Positions 7,468-19,001 of a DNA stretch of 37,831 nt are shown here, one piece after another. Location: NCBI GenBank assembly GCA_945861755.1, contig CAMAVQ010000023.1, forward strand, positions 1-37,831. Direction: 5' to 3'. This DNA is from Gemmatimonas phototrophica (lineage in GTDB: Bacteria; Latescibacterota; UBA2968; UBA8231). Below the pieces are notes generated by a model, which searched no databases, was not told the DNA's origin, and worked only from the letters and a program-made list of their open reading frames with translations. Made by a program: the position numbers and the translations under genes. Numbering within the stretch: the first letter of the stretch is position 1; each line of letters starts with the position of its first letter.

Positions 7468-9966
7468 TCAGTTGGTCGGAGCAGTCTCTTCTCCAGGAGT
7501 TCCATTGGTATGAAGGGGTTCGGGGCCCAGGTCACCGGGCTCTGTCTGGGCTACCCTCGCCATACCGATCACCCGGTCTCCCTCTTCAATATTGATGAGT
7601 TTGACTCCTTGGGTGTTGCGCCCGATTCGCGAAATGCCGGAAACCGGAACCCGGATGACAATCCCATTCTGGGTCATGATCATCACTTCGTCGGCGTCTG
7701 TCACTTCCTTGCTGGCGACCACCAGACCGTTGCGCTCCGTGGTCTTGATGTCGATCAGCCCCTTGCCTCCCCGGTGAATCACCGAGTATTCCCGGGTGTC
7801 CGTACACTTCCCAAAGCCGTTTTCGCAAATGCTCAACAGGAGGCTCTGGCCCCGCAGGACCACCATATCCACCACCGCATCCCCCTCGCGCAGATCTATA
7901 CCCTTGACCCCGGTGGACACCCGGCCCATGGGCCGAACCTCTCCTTCGGCGAAACGAACACTCATGCCGTGGCGGGTCTCCAGCAGGATATTCTGGCTGC
8001 CATCGGTGATCGCGGCCCCGATCAGGTTGTCATCTTCCAGGAGATTGAGAGCGATGATCCCGTCCCGGCGGACATTCTTATAGGCGGCCAGTACCGTCTT
8101 TTTTACCACGCCCTTGCGGGTGGCGGTAAAAAGGAAGGCATCTTCGGAGAAAACCTCTACCGGCACCACCGCCGAAATCTGTTCGTCCGGCCCTATAGGC
8201 AGCAGATTGACCAAGGGCCGTCCCCGGGCCATGCGCTCCCCTCCGGGAATTCTGTAAACCTTGAGCCAGTAACACTTCCCCTTGGAGGTCAAAAAGAGGA
8301 TGTAGGAATGGGTGGAGGCCAGGAAGAGGTGCTCGACAAAGTCCTCTTCCTTGGTCTGCATCCCGATCAGCCCTCGGCCTCCCCGATGCTGGACCCGGTA
8401 GGTACTGGGGGACATGCGCTTGATGTACCCCTCCCGGGAGATAGTCACCACCATATCCTCTTTGGCGATGAGGTCCTCGATATCAAATTCTTCCGCTGAA
8501 TAGACCATCTCCGTGCGCCGTTCATCGCCGAAGCGCTCGCGGATCTCGAGGATCTCCTCGCGGATCAACTCCATTTGCAAGTGATGACTGCTCAGTATGT
8601 TGCGCAGTTTGGCGATGAGTTGGACCAGCTCGTCGTACTCGTTCTCGATCTTTTCTCGCTCCAAACCCGTCAGGCGCTGCAGGGCCATGGCCAGGATGGC
8701 TTGGCTCTGGACCTCACTCAACTCGAACGCGGCCATCAGCCGAATTCGGGCTTCCTCGGGATTTGCCGAACTGCGTATAAGTTGGATGATCGCGTCGATA
8801 TGGTCGAGGGCGATACGCAGCCCTTCGAGGATGTGCGCCCGGGCTTCGGCTTTTTCCAGGTCAAAGCGGAGGCGCCGCACCACGACTTCGTGGCGGTGTT
8901 CTATATAATAGAACAACATTTGTTTGAGGTTGAGGAGCTGCGGCCGCCCCTTGACCAGCGCCAGCATCATCACCCCAAAGGTGGTCTGCAGCATGCTATG
9001 GGAGTAAAGCTGGTTTTGCACTACCTCGGCATGGGCACCGCGTTTCAACTCGATTACCACCTTCAGGCCAGCCCGCCCCGACTCGTCGCGAATATTGGCG
9101 ATCCCGTCGATGACCTTGTTGCGCACCAATTCGGCCATCTTCTCGAGCAGACTGGACTTATCCACCAAAAAGGGTATTTCGGTGATGATGATGCTTTCCC
9201 GGTCCTCTTTGTGGGTTTCCACATGGGTCCGAGCCCGCAGGTGGATCATGCCCCGGCCCGTTCGGTAGGCCTGGAACACCTCCTGCATCCCGTAGATGAC
9301 TCCGCCGGTGGGGAAGTCTGGAGCCTTGACATGCACCATCAACTCATCGATGGAGACCTCGGGATTGTCGATGAGAGCGATGAGACCGTCCGCCACCTCC
9401 CGCACATTGTGGGGCGGGATCTTGGTGGCCATTCCTACGGCGATCCCCACCGAGCCGTTGCACAGCAAGTTGGGAAACTTGCCCGGCAGGACCTGGGGCT
9501 CTGTGCGGGTGTCGTCGTAGTTGCCGGAAAAATCGACGGTGTTTTTCTCCAGGTCCGCGAGCATTTCCATGGCCGGCCAGCTCAGCCGGGCCTCGGTATA
9601 ACGCATGGCCGCCGGGGGATACCCGTCGATGGAGCCAAAGTTGCCCTGGCCGTCCACCATGGGGTAACGCATGCGGAAGTTCTGGGCTAGATGCACCAGG
9701 GTGGGGTAGACGATGGCTTCGCCGTGCGGATGGTAGTTTCCGGATGTGTCACCGGCGATCTTGGCACATTTGCGGAACCCGCGGTTCGGCGCCAGACTTA
9801 AATCGTTCATGGCCACCAGAATACGGCGTTGCGAAGGCTTCAGACCGTCGCGAACGTCTGGCAGAGCGCGCGCCACGATGGTGCTCATCGCATAATCGAG
9901 ATAGGAACTCTTCAGCTCCTCCTCAATCTTGACTTGAATCGTCCGGCCTGTTTTCAGTTCTGACAT
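7468..9966 (-). CDS. gyrA: DNA gyrase subunit A
   Basis: Breakage-reunion subunit of DNA gyrase, 832 residues, acting with GyrB to introduce negative supercoils. The catalytic tyrosine is Tyr123 in AAMRYTEAR. The C-terminal pinwheel carries a GyrA box, QHRGGRG, near residue 535, which supports gyrase over topoisomerase IV. The quinolone-contact helix reads [10 protein letters not shown] (81-90): the position of E. coli Ser83 is Ala84 and that of Asp87 is Pro88. Such residues occur naturally in several phyla and may lower quinolone affinity. The short acidic tail (ETAPTN) is unremarkable. The gap to gyrB is only 19 bases, so the two are cotranscribed. Confidence 0.98.
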   Translation of the reverse strand: MSELKTGRTIQVKIEEELKSSYLDYAMSTIVARALPDVRDGLKPSQRRILVAMNDLSLAPNRGFRKCAKIAGDTSGNYHPHGEAIVYPTLVHLAQNFRMRYPMVDGQGNFGSIDGYPPAAMRYTEARLSWPAMEMLADLEKNTVDFSGNYDDTRTEPQVLPGKFPNLLCNGSVGIAVGMATKIPPHNVREVADGLIALIDNPEVSIDELMVHVKAPDFPTGGVIYGMQEVFQAYRTGRGMIHLRARTHVETHKEDRESIIITEIPFLVDKSSLLEKMAELVRNKVIDGIANIRDESGRAGLKVVIELKRGAHAEVVQNQLYSHSMLQTTFGVMMLALVKGRPQLLNLKQMLFYYIEHRHEVVVRRLRFDLEKAEARAHILEGLRIALDHIDAIIQLIRSSANPEEARIRLMAAFELSEVQSQAILAMALQRLTGLEREKIENEYDELVQLIAKLRNILSSHHLQMELIREEILEIRERFGDERRTEMVYSAEEFDIEDLIAKEDMVVTISREGYIKRMSPSTYRVQHRGGRGLIGMQTKEEDFVEHLFLASTHSYILFLTSKGKCYWLKVYRIPGGERMARGRPLVNLLPIGPDEQISAVVPVEVFSEDAFLFTATRKGVVKKTVLAAYKNVRRDGIIALNLLEDDNLIGAAITDGSQNILLETRHGMSVRFAEGEVRPMGRVSTGVKGIDLREGDAVVDMVVLRGQSLLLSICENGFGKCTDTREYSVIHRGGKGLIDIKTTERNGLVVASKEVTDADEVMIMTQNGIVIRVPVSGISRIGRNTQGVKLINIEEGDRVIGMARVAQTEPGDLGPEPLHTNGTPGEETAPTN

Positions 9967-9985
9967 GATCTGTAAATGTTCTCCC

Positions 9986-12298
<2,313 letters not shown>

Positions 12299-12306
<8 letters not shown>

Positions 12307-13402
12307 CGAGCCAAGTTTCCGCAAATCCCTTGCGCAATTTTTCCTCTGGCCTCTTGGGCGCGGTCAGGATTACTTGCTCAAAATCTTCTACCATTTCCAT
12401 CAGCGCCTCTGACCGCTGGGTATCCAGCTCGGAAAACACATCGTCCAATAGCAAAACCGGCCCCTGCCCGGTCTCCTGACCCAGGAAGGCCATTTCCGCC
12501 ATTTTCCATGAGATCAGCAGGGTTTTCAGCTGACCCCCAGAGGCAAAGGTATCCGCGGGGTGGCCGTCGAGGGCAAAGACCAGGTTGTCGCGGTGGGGGC
12601 CGCAACGGGTATGACCCGCCTGAAGTTCCGTGGCCCTTTTGCTTTTCAGCTCCTGCTCCAAATCCAGGAATAACTGCTCCTCACTAGCCTCTGCATCTTC
12701 TCCGCTCAGGCGCGCATACTGGTACTCTGCGCTGGCTGCTTCCCGTTGAGCGCTCAGGCGGGCGTAGCTAAGCGCAATGCCCTCCTGCATTTTCCCCAGC
12801 ACTTCAAGGCGCCTAAGCCTGATCCTCGCCCCCAGACGCGCCAACTGGTGATCCCAAGTATCCAATGCCTGACCGTCACTATCCCGCAATGAACCCCGAC
12901 TCACCTTCAACAGTTGGTTGCGCTGGGCGAGGACGCGCTGGTATTGTTGCAGATCATACAGATATGCTGCACTGGTCTGCGAGATAAGAATGTCGAGCAG
13001 GCGCCGGCGTTGGGCCGGAAAACGCATGACCAGCGCCACGTCTTCTGGGGAGAAATGAACGGTTTTGAATATGCCGAGGACATCTGCTATGCGCGGCAGG
13101 GGAGTACCGTTGCAGAATATTTTTTTGCCCTCTTGAAGTCCATAGAAGAGCCGCAGTTGGTGGTGGTGGGGTCCATCGCAACATACCGCTCTGATATCGA
13201 AATAATGGCCGTCGTGAGGCACTGCCTGCGTGTCTTGATCACCCCGTACCGACTTACCTATCGACAAATAAGAAACGGCTTCTAGGATATTGCTCTTCCC
13301 CCGCCCATTGGCCCCCCCGATCAGCATTCGATCGGCCTCGAATTGCAGCCGCAGTTCCCTAAAATTTCGGAACGGCTGAAGGGAGATCTCGCGTATTCTC
13401 AC
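12299..13402 (-). CDS. recF: DNA replication/repair protein RecF
   Basis: SMC-like ATPase that binds gapped DNA and helps RecO and RecR load RecA, 367 residues. The start MRIREISLQPFRNFRELRLQ is typical. The Walker A is GGANGRGKSN (29-38), and the C-terminal Walker B region is VLLLDDVFSELD (near 315). It lies eight bases downstream of dnaN and overlaps dciA, so it belongs to the dnaN-recF-dciA-gyrB-gyrA cluster. Confidence 0.96.
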
Positions 13403-13410
13403 TCAACACT

Positions 13411-14574
13411 TCAACCATTCGGCCTCAGTGGCATCAACAGGCAGAAGTAATCTTCGCTCTGGTCCTGCTTGCCTGGGCGTACCAACGCCGCCGTAACCGC
13501 ATTGTGCAATTCAAAAATCACTTCTTCTGACTCGACCTTACGCAGAATCTCCATCAGGTAGTTGGCGTTGTAGCCGACATCCAACTCGTCCTGGGTGTAG
13601 CTCGCTGGGATGACCTCGCGCGCCTCACCTCCTATTTCGGGGCTGGCGGCCGAAAGTTCCACCTGATTCTTTTTGATGCGCATCCTCACTTGATGCGTGT
13701 GCGTGCTCGACAGGATGGAGACTCTTTTTACCGCCGGCAGGAAGAGCTCTTTTGATATCCGCAATATCTTGTCGTTTTGCCTGGGAATCACGGGTTCGTA
13801 GTTGACGTATGGACCCTCGATGACCCTCGAAACCACCTGAGTGGTGCCGAGGTCAAAAAGCACTTGGCTTCCGCCAAAGGTCAAGCGGCTGATTTTGCGG
13901 TGGCCACTGAGCATCTTGACCAAATACCCGCAGGCTTGGGGGGGTAGAATGACTTCGGCCGGTTTCTCGCCTACCTGCGACTTCAAATCCAACAGATGCC
14001 GGTTTCTCGCAAACCGGTACCCGTCCGTCGCCACCATGGTCATCCCCTCAGCGTCAATAGCCCAGAGGACGCCATTTAGCACCGGCCTAGTTTCATCCCG
14101 CGAGACTGCAAACGCAGTTTTGCTGAGCATATCACCGACAAAAAGACGCTCTGCGTCCTCTCGATCGCCAAGTTCGAGGGTCAGACCCTCAATTGAGGCC
14201 GGCATTTCGGGAAACTCTTCCGGCGATATTCCCGATAGGGTGTATACGCCTTCGCTTCCCTCAACAGCCCCCAATTTTCCTGAAAGCAGCAGGCGGTTGT
14301 CCTGGACCTCGATACTCAGTTGTGATGCCGGCCACTCACGGGCAATCCCGGCAAAGGTCCTCGCAGGGACCGTAATGCTCCCAGGCTCCTTGATAGTCGC
14401 TGGAACTGCCGTGCGGATAGATAGATCCAGATCCGTAGCCAACAGGGTAAGTTGGTTCTTCTCAGCGCTGAGGAGAATATTTGAGAGGATCGGTAGGGCT
14501 GGCTTGGAGGCCACAGCATCTATTACCGTGTCAATTCCGTGCCACAGTTCGTCACGATCAACAATTATTTTCAT
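13411..14574 (-). CDS. dnaN: DNA polymerase III beta subunit (sliding clamp)
   Basis: Ring-forming processivity factor, 387 residues made of three repeated clamp domains. Typical segments are ASKPALPILSNILLSAEKNQ near the N-terminus, TDGYRFARNRHLL in domain two, and the C-terminal end YFCLLMPLRPNG, equivalent to the canonical YVVMPMRL strand. It is the first gene of the leftward cluster and is separated from dnaA by the origin region. No good ribosome site is visible before the ATG. Confidence 0.97.
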   Translation of the reverse strand: MKIIVDRDELWHGIDTVIDAVASKPALPILSNILLSAEKNQLTLLATDLDLSIRTAVPATIKEPGSITVPARTFAGIAREWPASQLSIEVQDNRLLLSGKLGAVEGSEGVYTLSGISPEEFPEMPASIEGLTLELGDREDAERLFVGDMLSKTAFAVSRDETRPVLNGVLWAIDAEGMTMVATDGYRFARNRHLLDLKSQVGEKPAEVILPPQACGYLVKMLSGHRKISRLTFGGSQVLFDLGTTQVVSRVIEGPYVNYEPVIPRQNDKILRISKELFLPAVKRVSILSSTHTHQVRMRIKKNQVELSAASPEIGGEAREVIPASYTQDELDVGYNANYLMEILRKVESEEVIFELHNAVTAALVRPGKQDQSEDYFCLLMPLRPNG

Positions 14575-14589
14575 AATAAATAAGCCGTT

Positions 14590-15021
14590 ATGTTATTTGT
14601 TCTGCTCTTACACGCGGCATTTAAGTATATCTAGTACTTAATATATATAATACGCTTATATAGTCAATGGACAAGGGATGCATTTCTGGAGCGTTTGGTA
14701 TGAGCCCTCGACACACTATCCACACCAGCGAGGGGTAATACACACCGTTATTGTGTATCTATTTTATATATGTTTTTTTAGTAAAGGTAATAATAACTGT
14801 GCAGATGTGGATAAGAGCGGCACACCTGCGGCAATATATTTCGTAAAACAAGAGAAATCATAATGTTATAAGACGAGTGAGTGTGCGGTTTTTTTTGGGG
14901 AGAGCAATGTGGATAACCGAAGATGTGAACAGCTAAGGGAGGGGGAGTTAGTGCTCGCCGAGTTATACACACATAAGAGGCGGGTAGGTGTGGATAATTC
15001 TGCTCGATGGTGGAAAGTCGT
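14590..15021. other. Probable chromosomal origin (oriC) with DnaA boxes, between dnaN and dnaA
   Basis: Gene-free region with four boxes fitting TTATNCACA exactly: 14806-14814, 14908-14916 and 14989-14997 in reverse orientation (TGTGGATAA), and 14963-14971 forward (TTATACACA). One-mismatch boxes lie at 14716-14724 (CTATCCACA) and 14736-14744 (TAATACACA). Two very AT-rich tracts, about 14620-14665 and 14756-14800, could be the unwinding element. Position next to dnaA, box density and the nearby strand switch of genes all support oriC. Confidence 0.85.
14640..14667 (-). promoter_or_regulatory. Promoter of the dnaN-recF-dciA-gyrBA cluster
   Basis: Reverse strand TTGACT (14667-14662), 16-base spacer, TATATT (14645-14640), giving a leader of about 60 bases to the dnaN ATG. 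It sits inside the AT-rich flank of the origin, so transcription from it could affect origin melting. Confidence 0.55.
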
Positions 15022-16470
15022 CTACAGAGGGCCTTGGCGCTGCTGTATGGATGCTGATAGGACGCCTACAAGGTGTGCTAAGTTGAGATCGTCAAGACAC
15101 TTTTTTTCGATGGTCTGAACGGCGTGTATGACGGTGGTATGGTCCCGGTTGCCGAAATGCAGCCCAATGACTTTGAGGGGGTTCTGGGTCAAGCGTTTGG
15201 CCAGATACATGGCGACCTGGCGGGCGAGTGCGATCTCCTGCTTCCGCGTTTTGCCGATCAGCAATTCGGGTGCTATACCAAAATGGTCGGCAACAGCTTG
15301 CTGGATAGCTTCAATACCGAGGTGAGATGACCGCACCGGGAGGCGTTCCTGGATGATTTTTCGGCAGACCTCAACGCTCAATTCGACCTGATGCACGGCG
15401 CAATAGGCCATTAGGTGGTTCAGGGCCCCTTCGAGTTCGCGGATATTAGAGCTGATAAAATTACCTAAAAAGGATGCGACGTCGTCTGGTAGGGGGATGC
15501 CACTAATTTCTGCTTTTTGGTGTAGAATGGCTATTCGGGTCTCTAGGTCTGGTGGCTCGATACTGGTTACTAGGCCCCATTTGAACCGGGAAATCAGCCG
15601 CTCTTCCAGCCCTTCCAGCTCGCCGGGGGCGCTGTCGCAGGTCATTGCTATTTGTTTGCCGTTTTGGTGCAAGGCGTTAAACGTATGGAAAAACTCGTTT
15701 TGAGTGTGCTCACCTTTTAGGAGAAATTGGATGTCGTCAATTAGTAAGATGTCGGCACTGCGGTAACGGCGTTGGAATTCGGCGGTGCTGCGGGTCTTGA
15801 TCGCCTCGATGAAATTGCTCATAAACTTCTCTGATGGCACATAGGCCACCTTTGCGGCAGTTTTTCTTGCCAGAGCGTAATGACCGATTGCCTGAAGCAA
15901 GTGCGTTTTCCCCAAACCGACCCCACCATAGATAACTAGCGGGTTAAACTGGGTCTTACCAGGTGATTTTGCTACTGCCTGGGCTGCTGCATGGGAGAAG
16001 CGATTGCCTTCACCGATGACAAAACTATCGAAGGTATACCGCTCGTTTAAGGGCGTGAAGAGGATGTTTGTCGACCATTCGTCTCCCTCATGCAAGGTCC
16101 CCTGAATGGGGGGGGGAGGCTGCGACCCAGAGGCTGCTGAGGATGGTTGCTTTTGAGCTGTGGCGTGGACTACCGGTCTAGTGGTTTCGCGTGTTGGGCT
16201 ATGCTGTTCGGGGAGTGCGTTTGCGGTGATGGCAAACGAGATTTTAGGGGATAGCCCGGTCTCTACTCTTATCACCTGTTGGATCAGATCGAGGTAGTTG
16301 TTCTCAATCCAATCGGAAATGATGGCACTTGGCACTTCTAGCTCTAGCTTGTCTTGGTTGAACTCTTTGGCTTTGGCAGGTCTGAACCAGGTGCTGAAGC
16401 TCTGTGGCCGGATCTGCTTTTCGATGCTTAGCAGGCAATGAGCCCATAGTTCCTGTGGATCCTGGCTCAT
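15022..16470 (-). CDS. dnaA: Chromosomal replication initiator protein DnaA
   Basis: AAA+ initiator that binds DnaA boxes and melts the origin, 482 residues. Domain I is residues 1-80, a variable linker rich in Pro/Ser/Gln spans about 85-130, and the AAA+ core starts near NERYTFDSFVIGEGNRFSHA. Walker A is GGVGLGKTH (182-190) and Walker B is ILLIDDIQF (241-249). The domain IV DNA-binding signature is NRDHTTVIHAV (441-451). The gene points leftward, the same way as dnaN, with the origin directly downstream of its stop. The gap to rpmH holds divergent promoters. Confidence 0.98.
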   Translation of the reverse strand: MSQDPQELWAHCLLSIEKQIRPQSFSTWFRPAKAKEFNQDKLELEVPSAIISDWIENNYLDLIQQVIRVETGLSPKISFAITANALPEQHSPTRETTRPVVHATAQKQPSSAASGSQPPPPIQGTLHEGDEWSTNILFTPLNERYTFDSFVIGEGNRFSHAAAQAVAKSPGKTQFNPLVIYGGVGLGKTHLLQAIGHYALARKTAAKVAYVPSEKFMSNFIEAIKTRSTAEFQRRYRSADILLIDDIQFLLKGEHTQNEFFHTFNALHQNGKQIAMTCDSAPGELEGLEERLISRFKWGLVTSIEPPDLETRIAILHQKAEISGIPLPDDVASFLGNFISSNIRELEGALNHLMAYCAVHQVELSVEVCRKIIQERLPVRSSHLGIEAIQQAVADHFGIAPELLIGKTRKQEIALARQVAMYLAKRLTQNPLKVIGLHFGNRDHTTVIHAVQTIEKKCLDDLNLAHLVGVLSASIQQRQGPL

Positions 16471-16518
16471 ATTGACCTGAAACGGGGAGTTAGTTGGATA
16501 GAGTTATAGAGAACTTAA

Positions 16519-16545
16519 GCTATAGGATCTCCTTGGGCACGTCAA
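16519..16545 (-). promoter_or_regulatory. Possible dnaA promoter
   Basis: Reverse strand TTGACG (16545-16540) and TATAGC (16524-16519), but the 15-base spacer is short, so this is tentative. No DnaA box of good quality is seen near it, so autoregulation through this stretch is not evident. Confidence 0.3.
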
Positions 16546-16583
16546 GGGATCGCTGCATTGGTGCCCGGCAAAGGCGAAAATAG

Positions 16584-16612
16584 TTGACATCGTGGCGATA
16601 AAGGCATACATT
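16584..16612 (+). promoter_or_regulatory. Promoter of rpmH-rnpA-yidD-yidC-mnmE
   Basis: TTGACA (16584-16589), 17 bases, TACATT (16607-16612). The start is predicted near 16619, about 40 bases before the rpmH GTG. It is the first rightward promoter after the strand switch. Confidence 0.7.
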
Positions 16613-16660
16613 TAAAAGTTTCAGACCAAAATAAATTTGCCTATTTGTGAGGGAACCGCT

Positions 16661-16795
16661 GTGAAAAGAACATATCAACCTAGCAATCGCAAGCGCCGCA
16701 ACACCCACGGGTTTCGGCAAAGGATGCGCACCCCTGGCGGGCGGGCCGTACTCTCGCGCCGACGCCGTAGGGGAAGAAAGCGTATTTGCATCTGA
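16661..16795 (+). CDS. rpmH: 50S ribosomal protein L34
   Basis: Short gene of 44 residues beginning with [23 protein letters not shown], continuing [20 protein letters not shown] and ending RICI. This is the canonical L34 sequence, and a GAGGG site lies a few bases upstream. L34 is a basic protein of the large ribosomal subunit. As in most bacteria it leads the rpmH-rnpA-yidD-yidC order. The last bases overlap the start proposed for rnpA, suggesting translational coupling. Confidence 0.97.
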   Translation: MKRTYQPSNRKRRNTHGFRQRMRTPGGRAVLSRRRRRGRKRICI

Positions 16796-17076
16796 GCCTT
16801 GTGTTGGCAGGCTGGTTGAAGGGCCAGTACCTGTGGGTTCGTATTGGTCGTGACGGTGATCAGGGTGTTATATTTGTAATCCGCCGCGGTCTGGGAACAG
16901 CAGTTCAAAGAAATCGCCTCAAACGTCGTCTACGTGTGGTCTGCCGGGAGATCAACACCTCGGTGGCACCTTTAGTTGTTCTTGCCCTTCCCCCTGCTAT
17001 TGATCTCTCGTTTCAGGCCCTACAGAATGAGTTGAAGGACCTTTTTCCCCGCTTGTTTGGAAGTAGCGGCCAATGA
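16786..17076 (+). CDS. rnpA: Ribonuclease P protein component
   Basis: Protein cofactor of RNase P, which matures tRNA 5' ends. The RNR signature is intact in [20 protein letters not shown], preceded by the strand [11 protein letters not shown], the usual position of the IGISVSKKVG segment. The protein has only 96 residues against about 110-120 normally. The N-terminal RLRKSRDF helix is reduced or absent, because the gene must start at or after TTG 16786 inside the end of rpmH. GTG 16801 is another possible start. It ends in an ATGA overlap with yidD. Confidence 0.88.
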   Translation: MHLSLVLAGWLKGQYLWVRIGRDGDQGVIFVIRRGLGTAVQRNRLKRRLRVVCREINTSVAPLVVLALPPAIDLSFQALQNELKDLFPRLFGSSGQ

Positions 17077-17282
17077 AACACGTCGCTATTCTGGTAATCC
17101 AGGTCTACCGCTTCGCAGCTTCTCCCCTGCTACCCCCGAGTTGTCGTTTCCTTCCCACCTGCTCTGAATACGCCCTTCAAGCTCTGCGTGAATACGGGTT
17201 TATTGCAGGCAGCATTTTGGCTTTCAAGAGAGTCCTCAGGTGTCACCCGTGGGGGAGCCACGGTCACGATCCTTTGAAGTGA
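17073..17282 (+). CDS. yidD: Membrane protein insertion efficiency factor YidD
   Basis: Small amphipathic membrane-associated protein of 69 residues that assists YidC-dependent insertion. The family pattern is complete: YRFAASPLLPPSCRFLPTCS, EYALQALREYG and RCHPWGSHGHDPL. The ATG overlaps the rnpA stop as ATGA, and yidC follows after about 50 bases, the standard order. Confidence 0.95.
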   Translation: MKHVAILVIQVYRFAASPLLPPSCRFLPTCSEYALQALREYGFIAGSILAFKRVLRCHPWGSHGHDPLK

Positions 17283-17330
17283 ATTCGCGGCATTCCCATC
17301 AAACGTCGCCTTGGACAGTTGAAGGTTTCT

Positions 17331-18989
17331 ATGGAAGATAAGCGGACCCTGGTCGCCTTTCTGATCATCGGTGTCATCATCGTTTTGATGCCGTACTACC
17401 TAGAATGGCTGGGTGTCTCCAAACCGGCTTCCAGCGAGCCTGCAGTGGCCGGGGACACCAAACCGACTTCTACCCAAGGCAGCATTTCGGCACCGGCGCT
17501 TATTGCCGCGCCCCTTTTGGCGGCGACAACGGACAAACAGGACTCCTCGGCCTCCTTTGTTCCCCGTGATATTGTTGTTACCACCCCCTTGCAGCAGTTG
17601 ACCTTCAGCTCGGCGGGGGGCATCCTCACCTCTGCCAAGTTGCCGAAATTTGCCAGAGCATCCTCGAACCCGTTGGTCAATGGCCGCTCTTTAGTGGAGT
17701 TGGTCCCTGAAGGTGGTCGGGGTTTCGTACTCACCATTTCCCAGGGTGAGCAAACGACGGACCTTTCTGCCACAGAATTTGCCCCTGACCACGAGCTGAT
17801 TGCGCTTCAGACGGGGCAACAGGCGACATTGCGCCTAGTGGCCCACCTTCCAGGGAACAAGACGGTAGAGAAGGTCCTGCGCTTTGATGCGGATCGGTAT
17901 GGCATTGAAACGGAAATCAATTACGCCGGCTTTAGCGAGGATACGGAGTTGTTTTTGGGTTGGGAGGGTGGAATTGCGCGGACGGAGAAGAGCGAAGAGA
18001 CCGATGTTTCAGAGATGCGTGGCATCGCGTTCATGAATGAAGACCTGACCGAGCGCACGCTGGCATCGGACGAAAATGAGACCAAATGGGACGATAAGGG
18101 GTTGGTGAAGCTTTTGGGTGTGCGCAACAAGTATTTCTTGTCCGCCCTTGCACCGCTCTCGGAGGGGCAGTTCAAGGCGGTACTTCTCGGCAACCATTCA
18201 GGTGTGACGGTGCCGAATTTTACCTATCGCCTTGGCGCCCGCCTAGGCCAGTCGGGACAATGGAAGAACCTTTTCTATCTTGGGCCGCTGGATTATGAGG
18301 GGCTTTCGAGCTACCAAAAAGAGCTAGAGCGGGCCATGAACCTTGGGTGGCCAGTGATTCGCCAGTTGAGCGCCTTACTCATGGTTGTTTTTGTTGCCAC
18401 CTACAGTTTTGTTCCCAACTATGGGTGGGTAATTGTCCTGTTTGCCACAGCGATCAAAGCGCTGGTATACCCCCTTTCGCAGAAGTCGTTTGAGTCGGCC
18501 GCCAAGATGCAGCTGCTCCAACCCAAGTTGTTGGCTCTCAAAGAGAAATTCAAGAACGATCCCCAGCGGCTTAGCCGTGAAACCATGAAGCTCTATCAAG
18601 AAGGAGGAGTCAATCCTTTGGGAGGCTGCCTTCCCATGGTCTTGCAGATGCCGATTTTCTTTGCGCTCTACAATGTATTTTCCAATACCATTGAACTCAG
18701 GCAGGCACCGTTTCTGTTCTGGATCCAAGACCTCTCGGTGCCAGACGAGATTTTGATTGCAGGATTTGGCCTGCACGTGCTTCCCTTACTAATGGCAGTC
18801 GCCATGTTTTTCCAGCAGAAAATGACCATGACAGATCCCAAACAGGCCGCGCTTGTTTACCTGATGCCGGTGATGATGGTGTTTATCTTTTGGAGCCTCT
18901 CTTCGGGCCTGGTCTTGTACTGGACAGTGTTCAATGTCCTTTCTATAGCCCAACAGGCCTTGACCGCCCGCCAGGGCAAAGTAGCCTAA
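17331..18989 (+). CDS. yidC: Membrane protein insertase YidC
   Basis: Inserts and folds inner-membrane proteins alone or with Sec, 552 residues. The ATG at 17331 (MEDKRTLVAFLIIG) has GAAGG upstream; a TTG four codons earlier is less likely. The order is an N-terminal helix (about 6-24), a low-complexity Ala/Pro/Thr linker, a periplasmic beta domain (about 70-325) found in Gram-negative YidC, then the conserved five-helix core. Core landmarks are WGWVIVLFATAIKALVYPLS-like segment NYGWVIVLFATAIKALVYPL, KEKFKNDPQRLSRETMKLYQ, GGVNPLGGCLPMVLQMPIFF and the last helices ending SIAQQALTARQGKVA. The large periplasmic domain indicates a two-membrane envelope. Confidence 0.97.
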   Translation: MEDKRTLVAFLIIGVIIVLMPYYLEWLGVSKPASSEPAVAGDTKPTSTQGSISAPALIAAPLLAATTDKQDSSASFVPRDIVVTTPLQQLTFSSAGGILTSAKLPKFARASSNPLVNGRSLVELVPEGGRGFVLTISQGEQTTDLSATEFAPDHELIALQTGQQATLRLVAHLPGNKTVEKVLRFDADRYGIETEINYAGFSEDTELFLGWEGGIARTEKSEETDVSEMRGIAFMNEDLTERTLASDENETKWDDKGLVKLLGVRNKYFLSALAPLSEGQFKAVLLGNHSGVTVPNFTYRLGARLGQSGQWKNLFYLGPLDYEGLSSYQKELERAMNLGWPVIRQLSALLMVVFVATYSFVPNYGWVIVLFATAIKALVYPLSQKSFESAAKMQLLQPKLLALKEKFKNDPQRLSRETMKLYQEGGVNPLGGCLPMVLQMPIFFALYNVFSNTIELRQAPFLFWIQDLSVPDEILIAGFGLHVLPLLMAVAMFFQQKMTMTDPKQAALVYLMPVMMVFIFWSLSSGLVLYWTVFNVLSIAQQALTARQGKVA

Positions 18990-19001
18990 TCCTGCCGCGC
19001 T

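Noticed and set aside
7510-9690. Plus-strand open frames of 329 and 371 codons opposite gyrA
   Set aside because: They mirror the GC-rich third positions of gyrA and have no family resemblance; gyrA is certain.
16471-16583. DnaA boxes in the dnaA-rpmH gap
   Set aside because: TTATAG-type words are present but none is within one mismatch of TTATNCACA.
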